DNA of 51,411 bases from assembly GCA_039715185.1 (NCBI GenBank), contig JBDLIA010000012.1:1-51411 (forward strand), given 5' to 3'. This stretch comes from Gemmatimonadota bacterium (GTDB lineage Bacteria; Gemmatimonadota; Gemmatimonadetes; Longimicrobiales; RSA9). Below the pieces are notes generated by a model. That model worked only from the letters and a program-made list of their open reading frames with translations. It had not been told where the DNA came from and searched no databases. Below are positions 42,877 through 50,593 of this stretch, piece after piece. The stretch's first letter is position 1, and the number at the start of each line of letters is the position of its first letter. Made by a program: the position numbers and the translations under genes.

Positions 42877-43872
42877 ATGAAAATCGCCATCGCAGTCCTG
42901 GCCACCCTCGCCATCGGCGCCGCGTCACGTGCGGAGATTCATTCCGGCGGCGCGCACGCGATGTCCTTCGGGCTCCAGGATGCCAGTGAGGTGCACACCC
43001 TCGCGGTGGGGCACGCCCGGTCGATGGTCGATGGCCCCGTGGCGGCGCTCGAGCGCGCCGTGTCCCTGGAACGGACGCGCGCGTTCGGCTACGGCGATGC
43101 GTATCGCGCGGACGAGTGCGACCACCGCGACGTACGCACGCTGCGGGTGGGCGCGAGCGGTGTGGACCTCCTCGCGATCGCGTCCGGAGCCGGCGACCTG
43201 CGCGTCGAGGGCCGTCCGGGACTCACCGAGGTGGAAGTGGAAGCCGAATTCTGCGCTTCCCACGAGGACCTCCTGGACGAGCTCGACGCGGAGCTGGTGG
43301 AAGGCAGCCGGCGACTGCGGCTCGATACGCACTACCCCGAGGATGGGGACGGCTCCTGGTGGGGAGACTACTACGCGCGCATCAACCTGGTTGTCGCGGT
43401 CCCCGCCGGGATGCCCCTGGGAATCGACGACGGCTCGGGCTTCATCGACGTGTCCGGCGTCGGCGCCCTCGTGATTCACGACGGCTCGGGCGCGATCGAC
43501 GCCCATGACATCAGCGGCGACGTGCGCATCGACGACGGTTCGGGCGAGTTGGTGCTCACCAACGTCACCGGGCGCGTGGAGATCGATGACGGCTCCGGAT
43601 CGCTCCGGCTCGAGGACATAGAGGGGGATCTGGAGGTCGACGACGGCTCGGGCAGCGTGCGCATCGAGCGCGTCATGGGCGACGTCGACATCGACGACGG
43701 CTCCGGCGAGCTGCGCGTTCACGACGTCGGCCAGTCCGTGACCATCAGCGACAGCTCGGGGAGCATCGTAGTACGAGACGTGCGCGGCGACTTCCGCGTG
43801 CGCCGGGACGGTTCGGGGTCGATCGACCACAGCAACGTGACGGGCGTCGTGGATCTGCCGCGGCGTCGCTAG
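42877..43872 (+). CDS. Secreted DUF4097-like beta-solenoid with 18-residue DGSG repeats
   Basis: A 331-residue protein with a signal peptide (MKIAIAVLATLAIGAASRA). The first half is globular with two cysteines (C81 and C126). From residue 181 the chain is a regular solenoid: D-G-S-G (or D-S-S-G) occurs at 185, 202, 220, 238, 256, 274, 292 and 311, spacing 17-19. Each turn reads roughly G-D-V-x-I-D-D-G-S-G-x-L-x-L-x-x-V. This fits the DUF4097 adhesin-like beta-strand repeat. Aspartates at each turn could line a cation-binding face. The gene runs toward a strong terminator about 140 bp downstream. Confidence 0.78.
   Translation: MKIAIAVLATLAIGAASRAEIHSGGAHAMSFGLQDASEVHTLAVGHARSMVDGPVAALERAVSLERTRAFGYGDAYRADECDHRDVRTLRVGASGVDLLAIASGAGDLRVEGRPGLTEVEVEAEFCASHEDLLDELDAELVEGSRRLRLDTHYPEDGDGSWWGDYYARINLVVAVPAGMPLGIDDGSGFIDVSGVGALVIHDGSGAIDAHDISGDVRIDDGSGELVLTNVTGRVEIDDGSGSLRLEDIEGDLEVDDGSGSVRIERVMGDVDIDDGSGELRVHDVGQSVTISDSSGSIVVRDVRGDFRVRRDGSGSIDHSNVTGVVDLPRRR
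43417..43860 (+). repeat. 54-bp tandem coding repeats (DGSG solenoid)
   Basis: The coding sequence repeats about every 54 bases, with GACGGCTCGGGC-type cores from about 43429 onward. Eight turns are visible. Synonymous variation between turns shows that the repeat is maintained at protein level rather than recently amplified. Confidence 0.7.
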
Positions 43873-44010
43873 GGAGGCGCGGATCCGCGTAGGGAGCGCG
43901 CTCGCAACCATTTCGCGGCTCCGGGAGTCTGAAGGATAGATACGGCTGGGCGGCGTCCATGGCCGCATGTTCAGGTCGCAGCCGAAGGGTTACTCGGCGG
44001 CGCCTGTTCC

Positions 44011-44059
44011 GGGGGTTCGGTCATCTTCCTGGGGTGATGGCCGGCCCCCGATTTTTTTT
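44011..44059 (+). terminator. Intrinsic terminator downstream of the DGSG-solenoid gene
   Basis: GGGGG...GGTCATC (44011-44025) pairs imperfectly with GATGGCC...CCCCC (44036-44049) and is followed by eight T at 44052-44059. It lies about 140 bp past the stop and before the SDR gene. Confidence 0.75.
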
Positions 44060-44123
44060 GCGTCGTGCCGGCGCTCAATTGCCGGGCTCGCTAGGCCGGG
44101 GGTCCTTCCGGTAGACTTGGACC

Positions 44124-44972
44124 ATGTTGTCCAACGATTCCCTGCAAGGTCGCGTCATTCTCGTCAGCGGTGGGACCGCCGGGCTGGGCCTGTCCATGGC
44201 GCGGCGCTTTCTGGAGTTGGGCGGCGGGGTGTCCGTGTGCGGGCGGGACGAGGCACGTCTGAGGGAAGCGCTGAGCGAGTTGCGCGAGACGGCCGCGAAC
44301 CGGGTCCACGGCTCGGTGTGCGACGTGCGCGACTTCCAAGCGGTCGATGCGTGGGTAGCCGGCGCCGCCGAGGCGCTGGGCCCGCCGGACGGCCTGGTCA
44401 ACAACGCCGCGGGCAATTTCCTGGCGGCCACCGAGGACCTCTCCCCCAACGCCTTCGACGCGGTCGTGCGCATAGTCCTGCACGGCACTTTTCACGCTAC
44501 CCTGGCCACCGGACGCAGGATGATCGAGGCCGGCGGCGGCGCCATCGTGAACATCCTGACCACGTACGCGCATACGGGGTCGGCCTTCGTGGTGCCGTCG
44601 GCGGCGGGCAAGGGCGGCGTGCTTTCCATGACTCGCTCGCTGGCGGTGGAGTGGGCCACCTACGGGATTCGCGTGAACGCCATCGCGCCGGGCCCCTTCC
44701 CCACGGAGGGCGCCTGGAGTCGCCTGATGCCGACACCCGACCTGGAGCGGGAGGCGCTCGCGCGGATACCGCTCGGGCGTTTCGGAGAGCACCCCGAGCT
44801 AGCCGAGCTGGCGGCGTTTCTGCTATCCAATGCCGGGGCCTACATCACGGGAGACTGCGTCACGATCGACGGCGGCAGGACGCTCGCCTCGGGCGGCGAG
44901 TTCAACTCGCTCGTCTCTCGCCCGCGCGAGGACCTCAAGGCGATCTTTCGGGCGCTGCGGCCGGACAAGTGA
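44124..44972 (+). CDS. SDR-family oxidoreductase, 2,4-dienoyl-CoA reductase-like
   Basis: A 282-residue short-chain dehydrogenase. NADP-binding motif SGGTAGLG (15-22), NNAAGNF (93-99), and the active-site segment FVVPSAAGKGG with S159 and K163. The usual YxxxK tyrosine is replaced by serine (SxxxK), as in mammalian 2,4-dienoyl-CoA reductase. The following LAVEWATYGIRVNAIAPGPF and IPLGRFGEHPELAELAAFLL also match that family closely. The likely role is reduction of unsaturated acyl-CoA during fatty-acid breakdown. Its stop shares one base with the next ATG (TGATG), indicating coupled translation with a metallopeptidase lipoprotein. Confidence 0.88.
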   Translation: MLSNDSLQGRVILVSGGTAGLGLSMARRFLELGGGVSVCGRDEARLREALSELRETAANRVHGSVCDVRDFQAVDAWVAGAAEALGPPDGLVNNAAGNFLAATEDLSPNAFDAVVRIVLHGTFHATLATGRRMIEAGGGAIVNILTTYAHTGSAFVVPSAAGKGGVLSMTRSLAVEWATYGIRVNAIAPGPFPTEGAWSRLMPTPDLEREALARIPLGRFGEHPELAELAAFLLSNAGAYITGDCVTIDGGRTLASGGEFNSLVSRPREDLKAIFRALRPDK

Positions 44973-46402
44973 TGTGGAGCAGCCGCGGCGTCGGCTCTTT
45001 GGCGCTGCTCGCGTCGGTGGCGTGTGGCGGCGCACCGCCCAGCGACCCGCTGCCCGATGTGGGGGAGGAGTCGGCCGCCGTCGGCCCACACTTTCGGGTG
45101 GCGTGCCATTTCGACTGCGGCGCCGGCGCCGCCGAGGCGTTGGGCGTGGCGGAACTCGCGTGGGCCCGCGCTGCGGAGCTGCTGTCCCTCCCCGACAGCG
45201 CGTACCGGAGGCCTCCCGTGCTGCGGCTCTATCGACGCGAGGCCTTTCGCGCCGTGTCGGCAAGATTGGGGGACGGGCGCCTGGAGGAAGCGGGCGCGAT
45301 CTCGAGTCCGCAAAGGCGAGCCGCGTTCATAGAGCTGCTTCCCCCCGTTTCGCCGGCCGCGCTCGGCCGATCCGGACTCCCGGCGGAGACGCTCAGGCTG
45401 ATCACTCACGAGGCCACGCACCTGACCATGTCGGCGGCTGCGGAGGGTCCTCCCAGAGCGCCGGATTGGCTCTCCGAGGGGGTCGCGCAGGCGGTCGAGC
45501 GATGGGTCGGCCGCGAGCTCGACCTCTACCCGGGGGACGAAGGCCCACGCCTGGCGATCCAGACGTGGCGCGCGTATTCGCTGCTGCGCAACGGGTTGCT
45601 GCCCCGCGCCAGTGAGCTACTCGTCGAGGGCCGCGACGAAGTCCGCACTCCCTTCGACTACGCGGTGCGGGCGCTCTTTTTCGCGTACCTCGCCGAGCGC
45701 GAGCCGGACCTCCTGGGGTCGCTCACGGCGTACGCCGCGGCGCGGCTCGGGGCGGACGACTTGCCGGACTCGTTGGCGGCGCTGGTGCGTGCCGGCAGCG
45801 ACCGCTTCGGCGAGCTGGACGGGGGCTTCGCCGACTACGTGATGGACGCGGCGGCGACCGGGCGGCGGCTGGAGCTCAGAGGCTTCGCGGGAGGACGGCG
45901 TTTCCCCCACGCTGGCCTGCCGCGGGGCGCCGTCAGGGTCCTCGCCACCCGGCCCGCAGCGGCCGGCCGCTATGCCATCGTGGGGTCACTGAGCGCCGCG
46001 CGGGGCTCTGACCGGCAGGCGGCGGTGGGAGTGATCGTGGGGAACTCCGGGGGACGACGCGTACTCGTGGAATTCGCCCGCGACTCCGTCGCTGTGCGGC
46101 TGGAGGAAGCTCGCGCCGGCGTGGTGACGGCGTCGCGGAGCGTCGCCAGCGCGGCCGCTCCACGTACCGACGGCACGCTGCGGTTTCGCATCGAGGTGGC
46201 GGAAACCGAGGTCTCGGGTCTCTCCTCCATCACCGTCCGGTTCAGTTCGGTCGGCGTCGGCTCCGACGCGGGTGGGGCGTGGCTCGACGGCCCGCTGGTG
46301 GCGCGCGTAGCGGGCTTCGACCCACGCGGACACTGGGGCGTCTACGCCGCACCCGGCTGGGCCGGCGTATGGACGGACCTGCGGCTGGAAACCGAGGACT
46401 GA
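44972..46402 (+). CDS. HExxH metallopeptidase-like lipoprotein
   Basis: A 476-residue protein starting at the ATG inside TGATG. A lipoprotein signal (VGSLALLASVAC, C18) is followed by a zinc motif HEATH at 146-150 and E169 in APDWLSEGVAQAVERW. That is the HExxH-(18)-E spacing of gluzincins, in the peptidase MA/M61-like group. The C-terminal 180 residues are beta-rich (RYAIVGSLSAARGSDRQAAV, HWGVYAAPGWAGVWTDLRLE). The substrate is unknown. Coupling to a cytoplasmic fatty-acid reductase is functionally odd and may be mere co-expression. Confidence 0.7.
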   Translation: MWSSRGVGSLALLASVACGGAPPSDPLPDVGEESAAVGPHFRVACHFDCGAGAAEALGVAELAWARAAELLSLPDSAYRRPPVLRLYRREAFRAVSARLGDGRLEEAGAISSPQRRAAFIELLPPVSPAALGRSGLPAETLRLITHEATHLTMSAAAEGPPRAPDWLSEGVAQAVERWVGRELDLYPGDEGPRLAIQTWRAYSLLRNGLLPRASELLVEGRDEVRTPFDYAVRALFFAYLAEREPDLLGSLTAYAAARLGADDLPDSLAALVRAGSDRFGELDGGFADYVMDAAATGRRLELRGFAGGRRFPHAGLPRGAVRVLATRPAAAGRYAIVGSLSAARGSDRQAAVGVIVGNSGGRRVLVEFARDSVAVRLEEARAGVVTASRSVASAAAPRTDGTLRFRIEVAETEVSGLSSITVRFSSVGVGSDAGGAWLDGPLVARVAGFDPRGHWGVYAAPGWAGVWTDLRLETED

Positions 46403-46427
46403 CCGGCCCACCCTCCCGCACGACCTC

Positions 46428-48320
46428 CTACGGCAGGTCTTCGCTCAGGATCAGCAGGCCGGAGACGTTGGTGACCAGGGCTCCCTCGAACTCCCCGCTC
46501 GCCGCGACCCTCACCGACATCGTCTCGATGACGGCCGCGCCCACCACCGCGTCCTCAGCGCCCAGGACAGGCACTAGCGCCTCGTCCGCGGCGAGCTCGG
46601 CCGCCCGGGACGCGGACCCCAGCCGCGGCCCCGAGTCGTCCGGCGCGGCCTCTTCCGACTGGAACGCGCTCGCCAACACCGCCCGGGTCGCGGCCTCCAG
46701 ATCGATCCGCATGGGCGTGCTGCCACCCTCCAGTCGCACCTGCATGTCCGCCAGGACCGCAAACAGGCTGTCCCCCGCCAGGCGGCTTCCCCGCCTGCCC
46801 GCCGCGCCTCGCTGGAAGGCGCTGAAGCGATAGAGCGTCCCGCCGGGGACGCCCGGAATTCCGCGCGGCTCTCTGGGCGAAACGAACAACTCGACGAAGC
46901 GCTCGCCGTCGACGCCCACCGTTCCGGCTCCCCACAGCAGGCCCGCGCGCTCCAGGTGCACCAGCACCGGCTCGCTCACCACCCCCTCCAGCGCTCCTTC
47001 GCCGAAGTGGTCGCGCAGGTAGCGAACGATGTTGGCCGCGGACTCCTCCTCGTCGCTCGGCGCACGCGTCGTGGCGGAGGTGTCCGCCGCCGCCGATTCG
47101 ATGCCTGGAGCCAGCTCGGCGAGCCGGGCTCTCTGACTGCGCAGCGCGGACGCCGGCGCACCCCATGGGCCGACGGCCGACACCAGCAAGAGGAAAGACA
47201 CCGTCAGGGGGATCTCGCGAAGCAGGGGCGGCTTGTGCTTCAGGGAACGGACTATGCCGACGATGGCCAGCGCGCCGAGGCCCGCGATCGCCATCATGCG
47301 CACGAAGCGAAACTCGGTCCAAGCATACTGCTCTACGCGAAGCCAAAGAGCCCAACCGCCCAGCGCGACCAGCGGGATCGCCACCCACGGGTAGACGCGC
47401 ACGATGCGCGCCGCCAGCGGGGGCTCCTCCAGCCAGTGGAACGGCTCCAGGACGAGCGCGCCGATCAGCCACAGGGCGCCCGCGACGAGCACGAGCGGGG
47501 ACACCAGGTTCTGCGGCACTTCCTGGAGTACCGCCATGCGGACCATGTAGGCGTACAGGATGCCCGTGTAGACCAGCAGCAGAGGCAGGAGCAGATAGAG
47601 GCCCAGGCGCCGCGCGCGCACGAGGGCCAACTCGCGGTCCACCTCCACCTCGGCGGCCAGCTCCGGCGCGCCACCCGCCATGGCCCACGTGCCCACCCCT
47701 ATGACGACGAACGAAAAGAGGTGCAGGTAGGTGTCGACGTCGGCGGCCGACAGGTCGAACAGCGTATCCACCGCGGCGATCGCGACCGACAGGCCGATGG
47801 CCAGCAGGATCGCCATGCCGTAGACCGTCGTCACCCGGGTCAGGACGCGCAGGGAGAAGATCCAGAACCGTCCCCGCTCCTCTGACAGTGCGTTCCACGG
47901 GGTCTCGGCGACCGCTCGATCGCGCGAACGCGGCATCAGGATGGGCACGAGCGCCAGCGACGCGGCGGACGCGCCCACCAGCAGCCAGCTGCGCCACGCC
48001 TCGGCCAGCACCATCTGGAAGAAGAACGCGCCGTAGAGCGACCCCACGGCCAGCGCGAACGCCGTGATCAGCCAGCGGCGGCGCGCGGGTATGGCGTCGG
48101 CCGCGCGCAAGATGCTCGCCCCGAAAGTGGGGAACAGCGCGATCGCGACCGCGATGCCCAACCGGGTCCACGTCTCCAGGACGTCCGCGTTGTCGACCGC
48201 GATGGCCCAGGATGCCGACGCCGCGATGAGCCAGCCCATCGCGACTTCGACCGGTGCGTAGCGGAGAGCGGCGCGTGCGTCGGCCGCGTAGGCCTGTAGG
48301 CCGGCGAGAATCCTGCTCAT
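46428..48320 (-). CDS. DUF4153-family multi-pass membrane protein
   Basis: A 630-residue protein. About ten to twelve predicted helices occur in the first 400 residues (GWLIAASASWAIAVDNADV, LGIAVAIALFPTFGASIL, VVIGVGTWAMAGG, LVLVAGALWLIGALVLEPFH). WTEFRFVRMMAIAGLGALAI resembles the characteristic DUF4153 motif before the last membrane segments. The C-terminal 230 residues form a soluble domain (ANIVRYLRDHFGEGALEGVV, GTLYRFSAFQRG). DUF4153 proteins are of unknown function. It lies 66 bp downstream of the propeller gene on the same strand, with a hairpin in between. Confidence 0.75.
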   Translation of the reverse strand: MSRILAGLQAYAADARAALRYAPVEVAMGWLIAASASWAIAVDNADVLETWTRLGIAVAIALFPTFGASILRAADAIPARRRWLITAFALAVGSLYGAFFFQMVLAEAWRSWLLVGASAASLALVPILMPRSRDRAVAETPWNALSEERGRFWIFSLRVLTRVTTVYGMAILLAIGLSVAIAAVDTLFDLSAADVDTYLHLFSFVVIGVGTWAMAGGAPELAAEVEVDRELALVRARRLGLYLLLPLLLVYTGILYAYMVRMAVLQEVPQNLVSPLVLVAGALWLIGALVLEPFHWLEEPPLAARIVRVYPWVAIPLVALGGWALWLRVEQYAWTEFRFVRMMAIAGLGALAIVGIVRSLKHKPPLLREIPLTVSFLLLVSAVGPWGAPASALRSQRARLAELAPGIESAAADTSATTRAPSDEEESAANIVRYLRDHFGEGALEGVVSEPVLVHLERAGLLWGAGTVGVDGERFVELFVSPREPRGIPGVPGGTLYRFSAFQRGAAGRRGSRLAGDSLFAVLADMQVRLEGGSTPMRIDLEAATRAVLASAFQSEEAAPDDSGPRLGSASRAAELAADEALVPVLGAEDAVVGAAVIETMSVRVAASGEFEGALVTNVSGLLILSEDLP

Positions 48321-48337
48321 GCCACCTCCCGAGACGA

Positions 48338-48361
48338 AGGGCGATCCCCACGGGACGCCCT
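48338..48361 (-). other. Hairpin between propeller and DUF4153 genes
   Basis: AGGGCG (48338-48343) pairs with CGCCCT (48356-48361), and inner CCC/GGG extend the stem. There is no T-run. It may attenuate or process the joint minus-strand transcript. Confidence 0.4.
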
Positions 48362-48386
48362 CCGTCTGCTCACCGGCAGGAGGGCT

Positions 48387-49646
48387 TTAGCGCCAGGCCG
48401 CCGGCAGCCTGCGTACGACGACCTGTGCCACGTCCCACTCGTCCCGCTCGATATACGCGGCACGTCCATCGGACGCGAACGCCACCGGCACGGTCGTCCC
48501 CGCCGGTAGCGTGCCGCGGTACGTGCCGTCGGCATCGATCACGTCGATCGGCCCCGCGTCCACGCCCGCGTCGGGCGCGCGAATCACCCAGATCCTGCCA
48601 CCCGGCAAGGTCTCGATATCCTGGATCGCCGGGACGGTCTCGGCGAAATTCATGTTCTCGAGCGCCCGCCTGATCATGGCGTCGCTGGCTGAGCCCCCCA
48701 CCGAGGTGCTGCGATTGCCGTTGTTGGCCTCGACGCGGATCATCCCCTGCCCGCTGGACATGGCCTGTCGCCGCTGCTCGCGGGCCGCCTCGCGATCGGC
48801 CTCGGAGACGGGCCGGGCCTCGATCGGCCGAGCCAGCCGGTGGGACACCTGTCCGTCCGGGGACACCACCGTGATGGCGTACTCCACTCCGTTGGAGACG
48901 ATCAAGCCACCGCCGGGCAGGACGGCCCAGTCCACGTCGGGCGCGAACACGGGCGGCGCCGAAACCATCACCGTGCGGTTGTCCGCCGATCCGCTGGTAC
49001 GTACCTGCATCTGCGGCGCGTCGGCCTCGTAGACCACGCGGGCTTCGCTCCCCTCGGCGAGATCGTGATGCAGGATGGCCTGCTTTTCGGACGCCCCTCC
49101 ACCCGGACCGGGGCCGCCGCCTCCGAACCTGAAGCGCGCCCCCGGCACGACGACGCCACCGCCCGAGTGGTAGTGCATTTGCCGAACGAACGGCCCCACG
49201 GCGGCGCCGAACAGCACGTTGCGTTCGAATTCGCCATCGCGAGTAAAGATGCTGAAGGCACCGCGGCCGACGTCGGCCACGACGATCTTGCCATCGGCGG
49301 TGAGGGTCAGGGCCAAGGGCTGGCCCAACTCGCCGGGACCCTGGCCCTTCTTGCCTATCTGCCGCACGAAGGACCCGTCGCGATCGAACACCTGCACGCG
49401 CCCGTTGTCGCGGTCGGCCACGTACAGGTAGCCGTCCGTGTCGAACGCGACCGCCGCGACGTTGGAGAACATCTCGTGATCGGCGCCCTCCGCGACGCCC
49501 ACCGACCAGAGATCTTCGATCTGCCCGGCCAACGCCCGGTCCTCACCAGGCATGTCTACGGTCTGCTGCCCGGCAGCCGCCGCTGGCAGTAGCACGAGGG
49601 CCAGCGCCTGCGCCGACCCGGCCAACCGTTTGAGGAACGGCAGCAT
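48387..49646 (-). CDS. Secreted 6-bladed beta-propeller (NHL-like) protein
   Basis: A 419-residue protein with a signal peptide (LAGSAQALALVLLPAAAAGQ). Propeller blades are visible as FDTDGYLYVADRDNGRVQVF, DRDGSFVRQIGKKGQGPGEL, LTLTADGKIVVADVGRGAFS and ADGTYRGTLPAGTTVPVAFA near the end. The NHL-type D-x-D-G-x-(L/I)-x-V-x-D repeat and the GxGPGEL segment place it in the 6-bladed propeller family common in Bacteroidota and Gemmatimonadota. These are usually of unknown ligand. It diverges from an AraC-like gene across 164 bp. Confidence 0.82.
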   Translation of the reverse strand: MLPFLKRLAGSAQALALVLLPAAAAGQQTVDMPGEDRALAGQIEDLWSVGVAEGADHEMFSNVAAVAFDTDGYLYVADRDNGRVQVFDRDGSFVRQIGKKGQGPGELGQPLALTLTADGKIVVADVGRGAFSIFTRDGEFERNVLFGAAVGPFVRQMHYHSGGGVVVPGARFRFGGGGPGPGGGASEKQAILHHDLAEGSEARVVYEADAPQMQVRTSGSADNRTVMVSAPPVFAPDVDWAVLPGGGLIVSNGVEYAITVVSPDGQVSHRLARPIEARPVSEADREAAREQRRQAMSSGQGMIRVEANNGNRSTSVGGSASDAMIRRALENMNFAETVPAIQDIETLPGGRIWVIRAPDAGVDAGPIDVIDADGTYRGTLPAGTTVPVAFASDGRAAYIERDEWDVAQVVVRRLPAAWR

Positions 49647-49810
49647 GTCCTCTTCCTCCCGTGATCGGGTGTGATTGCCCAGCGAACGGCGGTGGGATGC
49701 GGGAACCCAGCCGAGGGGTTGCCCGGGGCGTCCGGCCGGTGGTGTTGATCGGTCGATGATCGGGGTCGCCCACTCTGGTCTCTACTATCCCGCCTACCAG
49801 GAGGCGACCC
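49647..49810. promoter_or_regulatory. Divergent region between propeller and AraC-like genes
   Basis: 164 bp separate the two divergent starts. AGGAGG at 49799-49804 serves the plus-strand GTG. No other element was recognised with confidence; regulation of the propeller by the AraC-like protein is possible from geometry alone. Confidence 0.35.
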
Positions 49811-50587
49811 GTGCAGACCGACACGACGCTCGCGTTGCTACGTTACCCGTACACCCACCTGGAGCCGCTGCGCGCCGCGGATCCTTGGCCCTCGGAGTGC
49901 GGCTGCCTCGTCGTATGGCGGCTGGAGGACGCCGCCGCGCAGCAGGCGGACATGGCGTACGTCCTGACCCGGCCGGCTTTCCTTCCGCTCGCAGTGGTGC
50001 TTCCACCCGCCGACGAAATCGAGCCCGCCGTGCCGCTGATCGAGGAGCTGCCTTCCCTGCGCCCGCGCATCGTGCTGCCTACCAGGCGCCTGGTGACGCC
50101 CGACCGCCTCCGGTACCTGCTGGCCCAGATCCCGCCCAACGTCCCGCGGTCCCTGGTGGACCACCTCCGCTTCCGCAGCCTGCTGCCCACGCTGCGCGTG
50201 CGCGAGGAGGTGACGCGCATCATCGAGCTATCGCCCACCACGCGGTCCATCTCCGCGCTTTCGCGCCGCATGTACACGTCGCGGCGCACGCTGGGGCGCG
50301 TGTTTTCCGGAGCGGGCCTACCCGCACCCTCCCACTGGCTCCAGTTCGGGCGACTGATGCACGTCGTCGTCCAGATCCAGAACTCGGACCGGATACCCAT
50401 CAACAGGATAGCCATGCGGGCCGCCTACCCGGATGGCTTCACCATGAGCAATCAGATGAAGCGGTTGCTGGGCGTACGCCCCTCGGACGTGAGAGAGCGG
50501 CTGGGTTGGGAGTGGGTGGTGGAGTCCTGGATCCGGTCGGAAATGCAGCGCGGAGGCATCGATGCCGGTCGATACCGGCTCAACTAA
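49811..50587 (+). CDS. AraC-like HTH transcriptional regulator
   Basis: A 258-residue regulator starting at GTG 49811, which has AGGAGG about 6 bases upstream. The N-terminal half is a sensor region without recognised fold (VLTRPAFLPLAVVLPPADEI). The C-terminal AraC-type region (about 140-240) includes SISALSRRMYTSRRTLGRVF and MRAAYPDGFTMSNQMKRLLG followed by VRPSDVRERLGW. This matches the two-helix-turn-helix AraC domain, although the second unit is somewhat atypical. Likely DNA targets include the divergent propeller gene (inference). Confidence 0.72.
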   Translation: MQTDTTLALLRYPYTHLEPLRAADPWPSECGCLVVWRLEDAAAQQADMAYVLTRPAFLPLAVVLPPADEIEPAVPLIEELPSLRPRIVLPTRRLVTPDRLRYLLAQIPPNVPRSLVDHLRFRSLLPTLRVREEVTRIIELSPTTRSISALSRRMYTSRRTLGRVFSGAGLPAPSHWLQFGRLMHVVVQIQNSDRIPINRIAMRAAYPDGFTMSNQMKRLLGVRPSDVRERLGWEWVVESWIRSEMQRGGIDAGRYRLN

Positions 50588-50593
50588 TGGGCG

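Noticed and set aside
43967-44971. In-frame extension upstream of the metallopeptidase lipoprotein
   Set aside because: It overlaps the SDR gene in another frame. The lipoprotein signal begins at the ATG at 44972.
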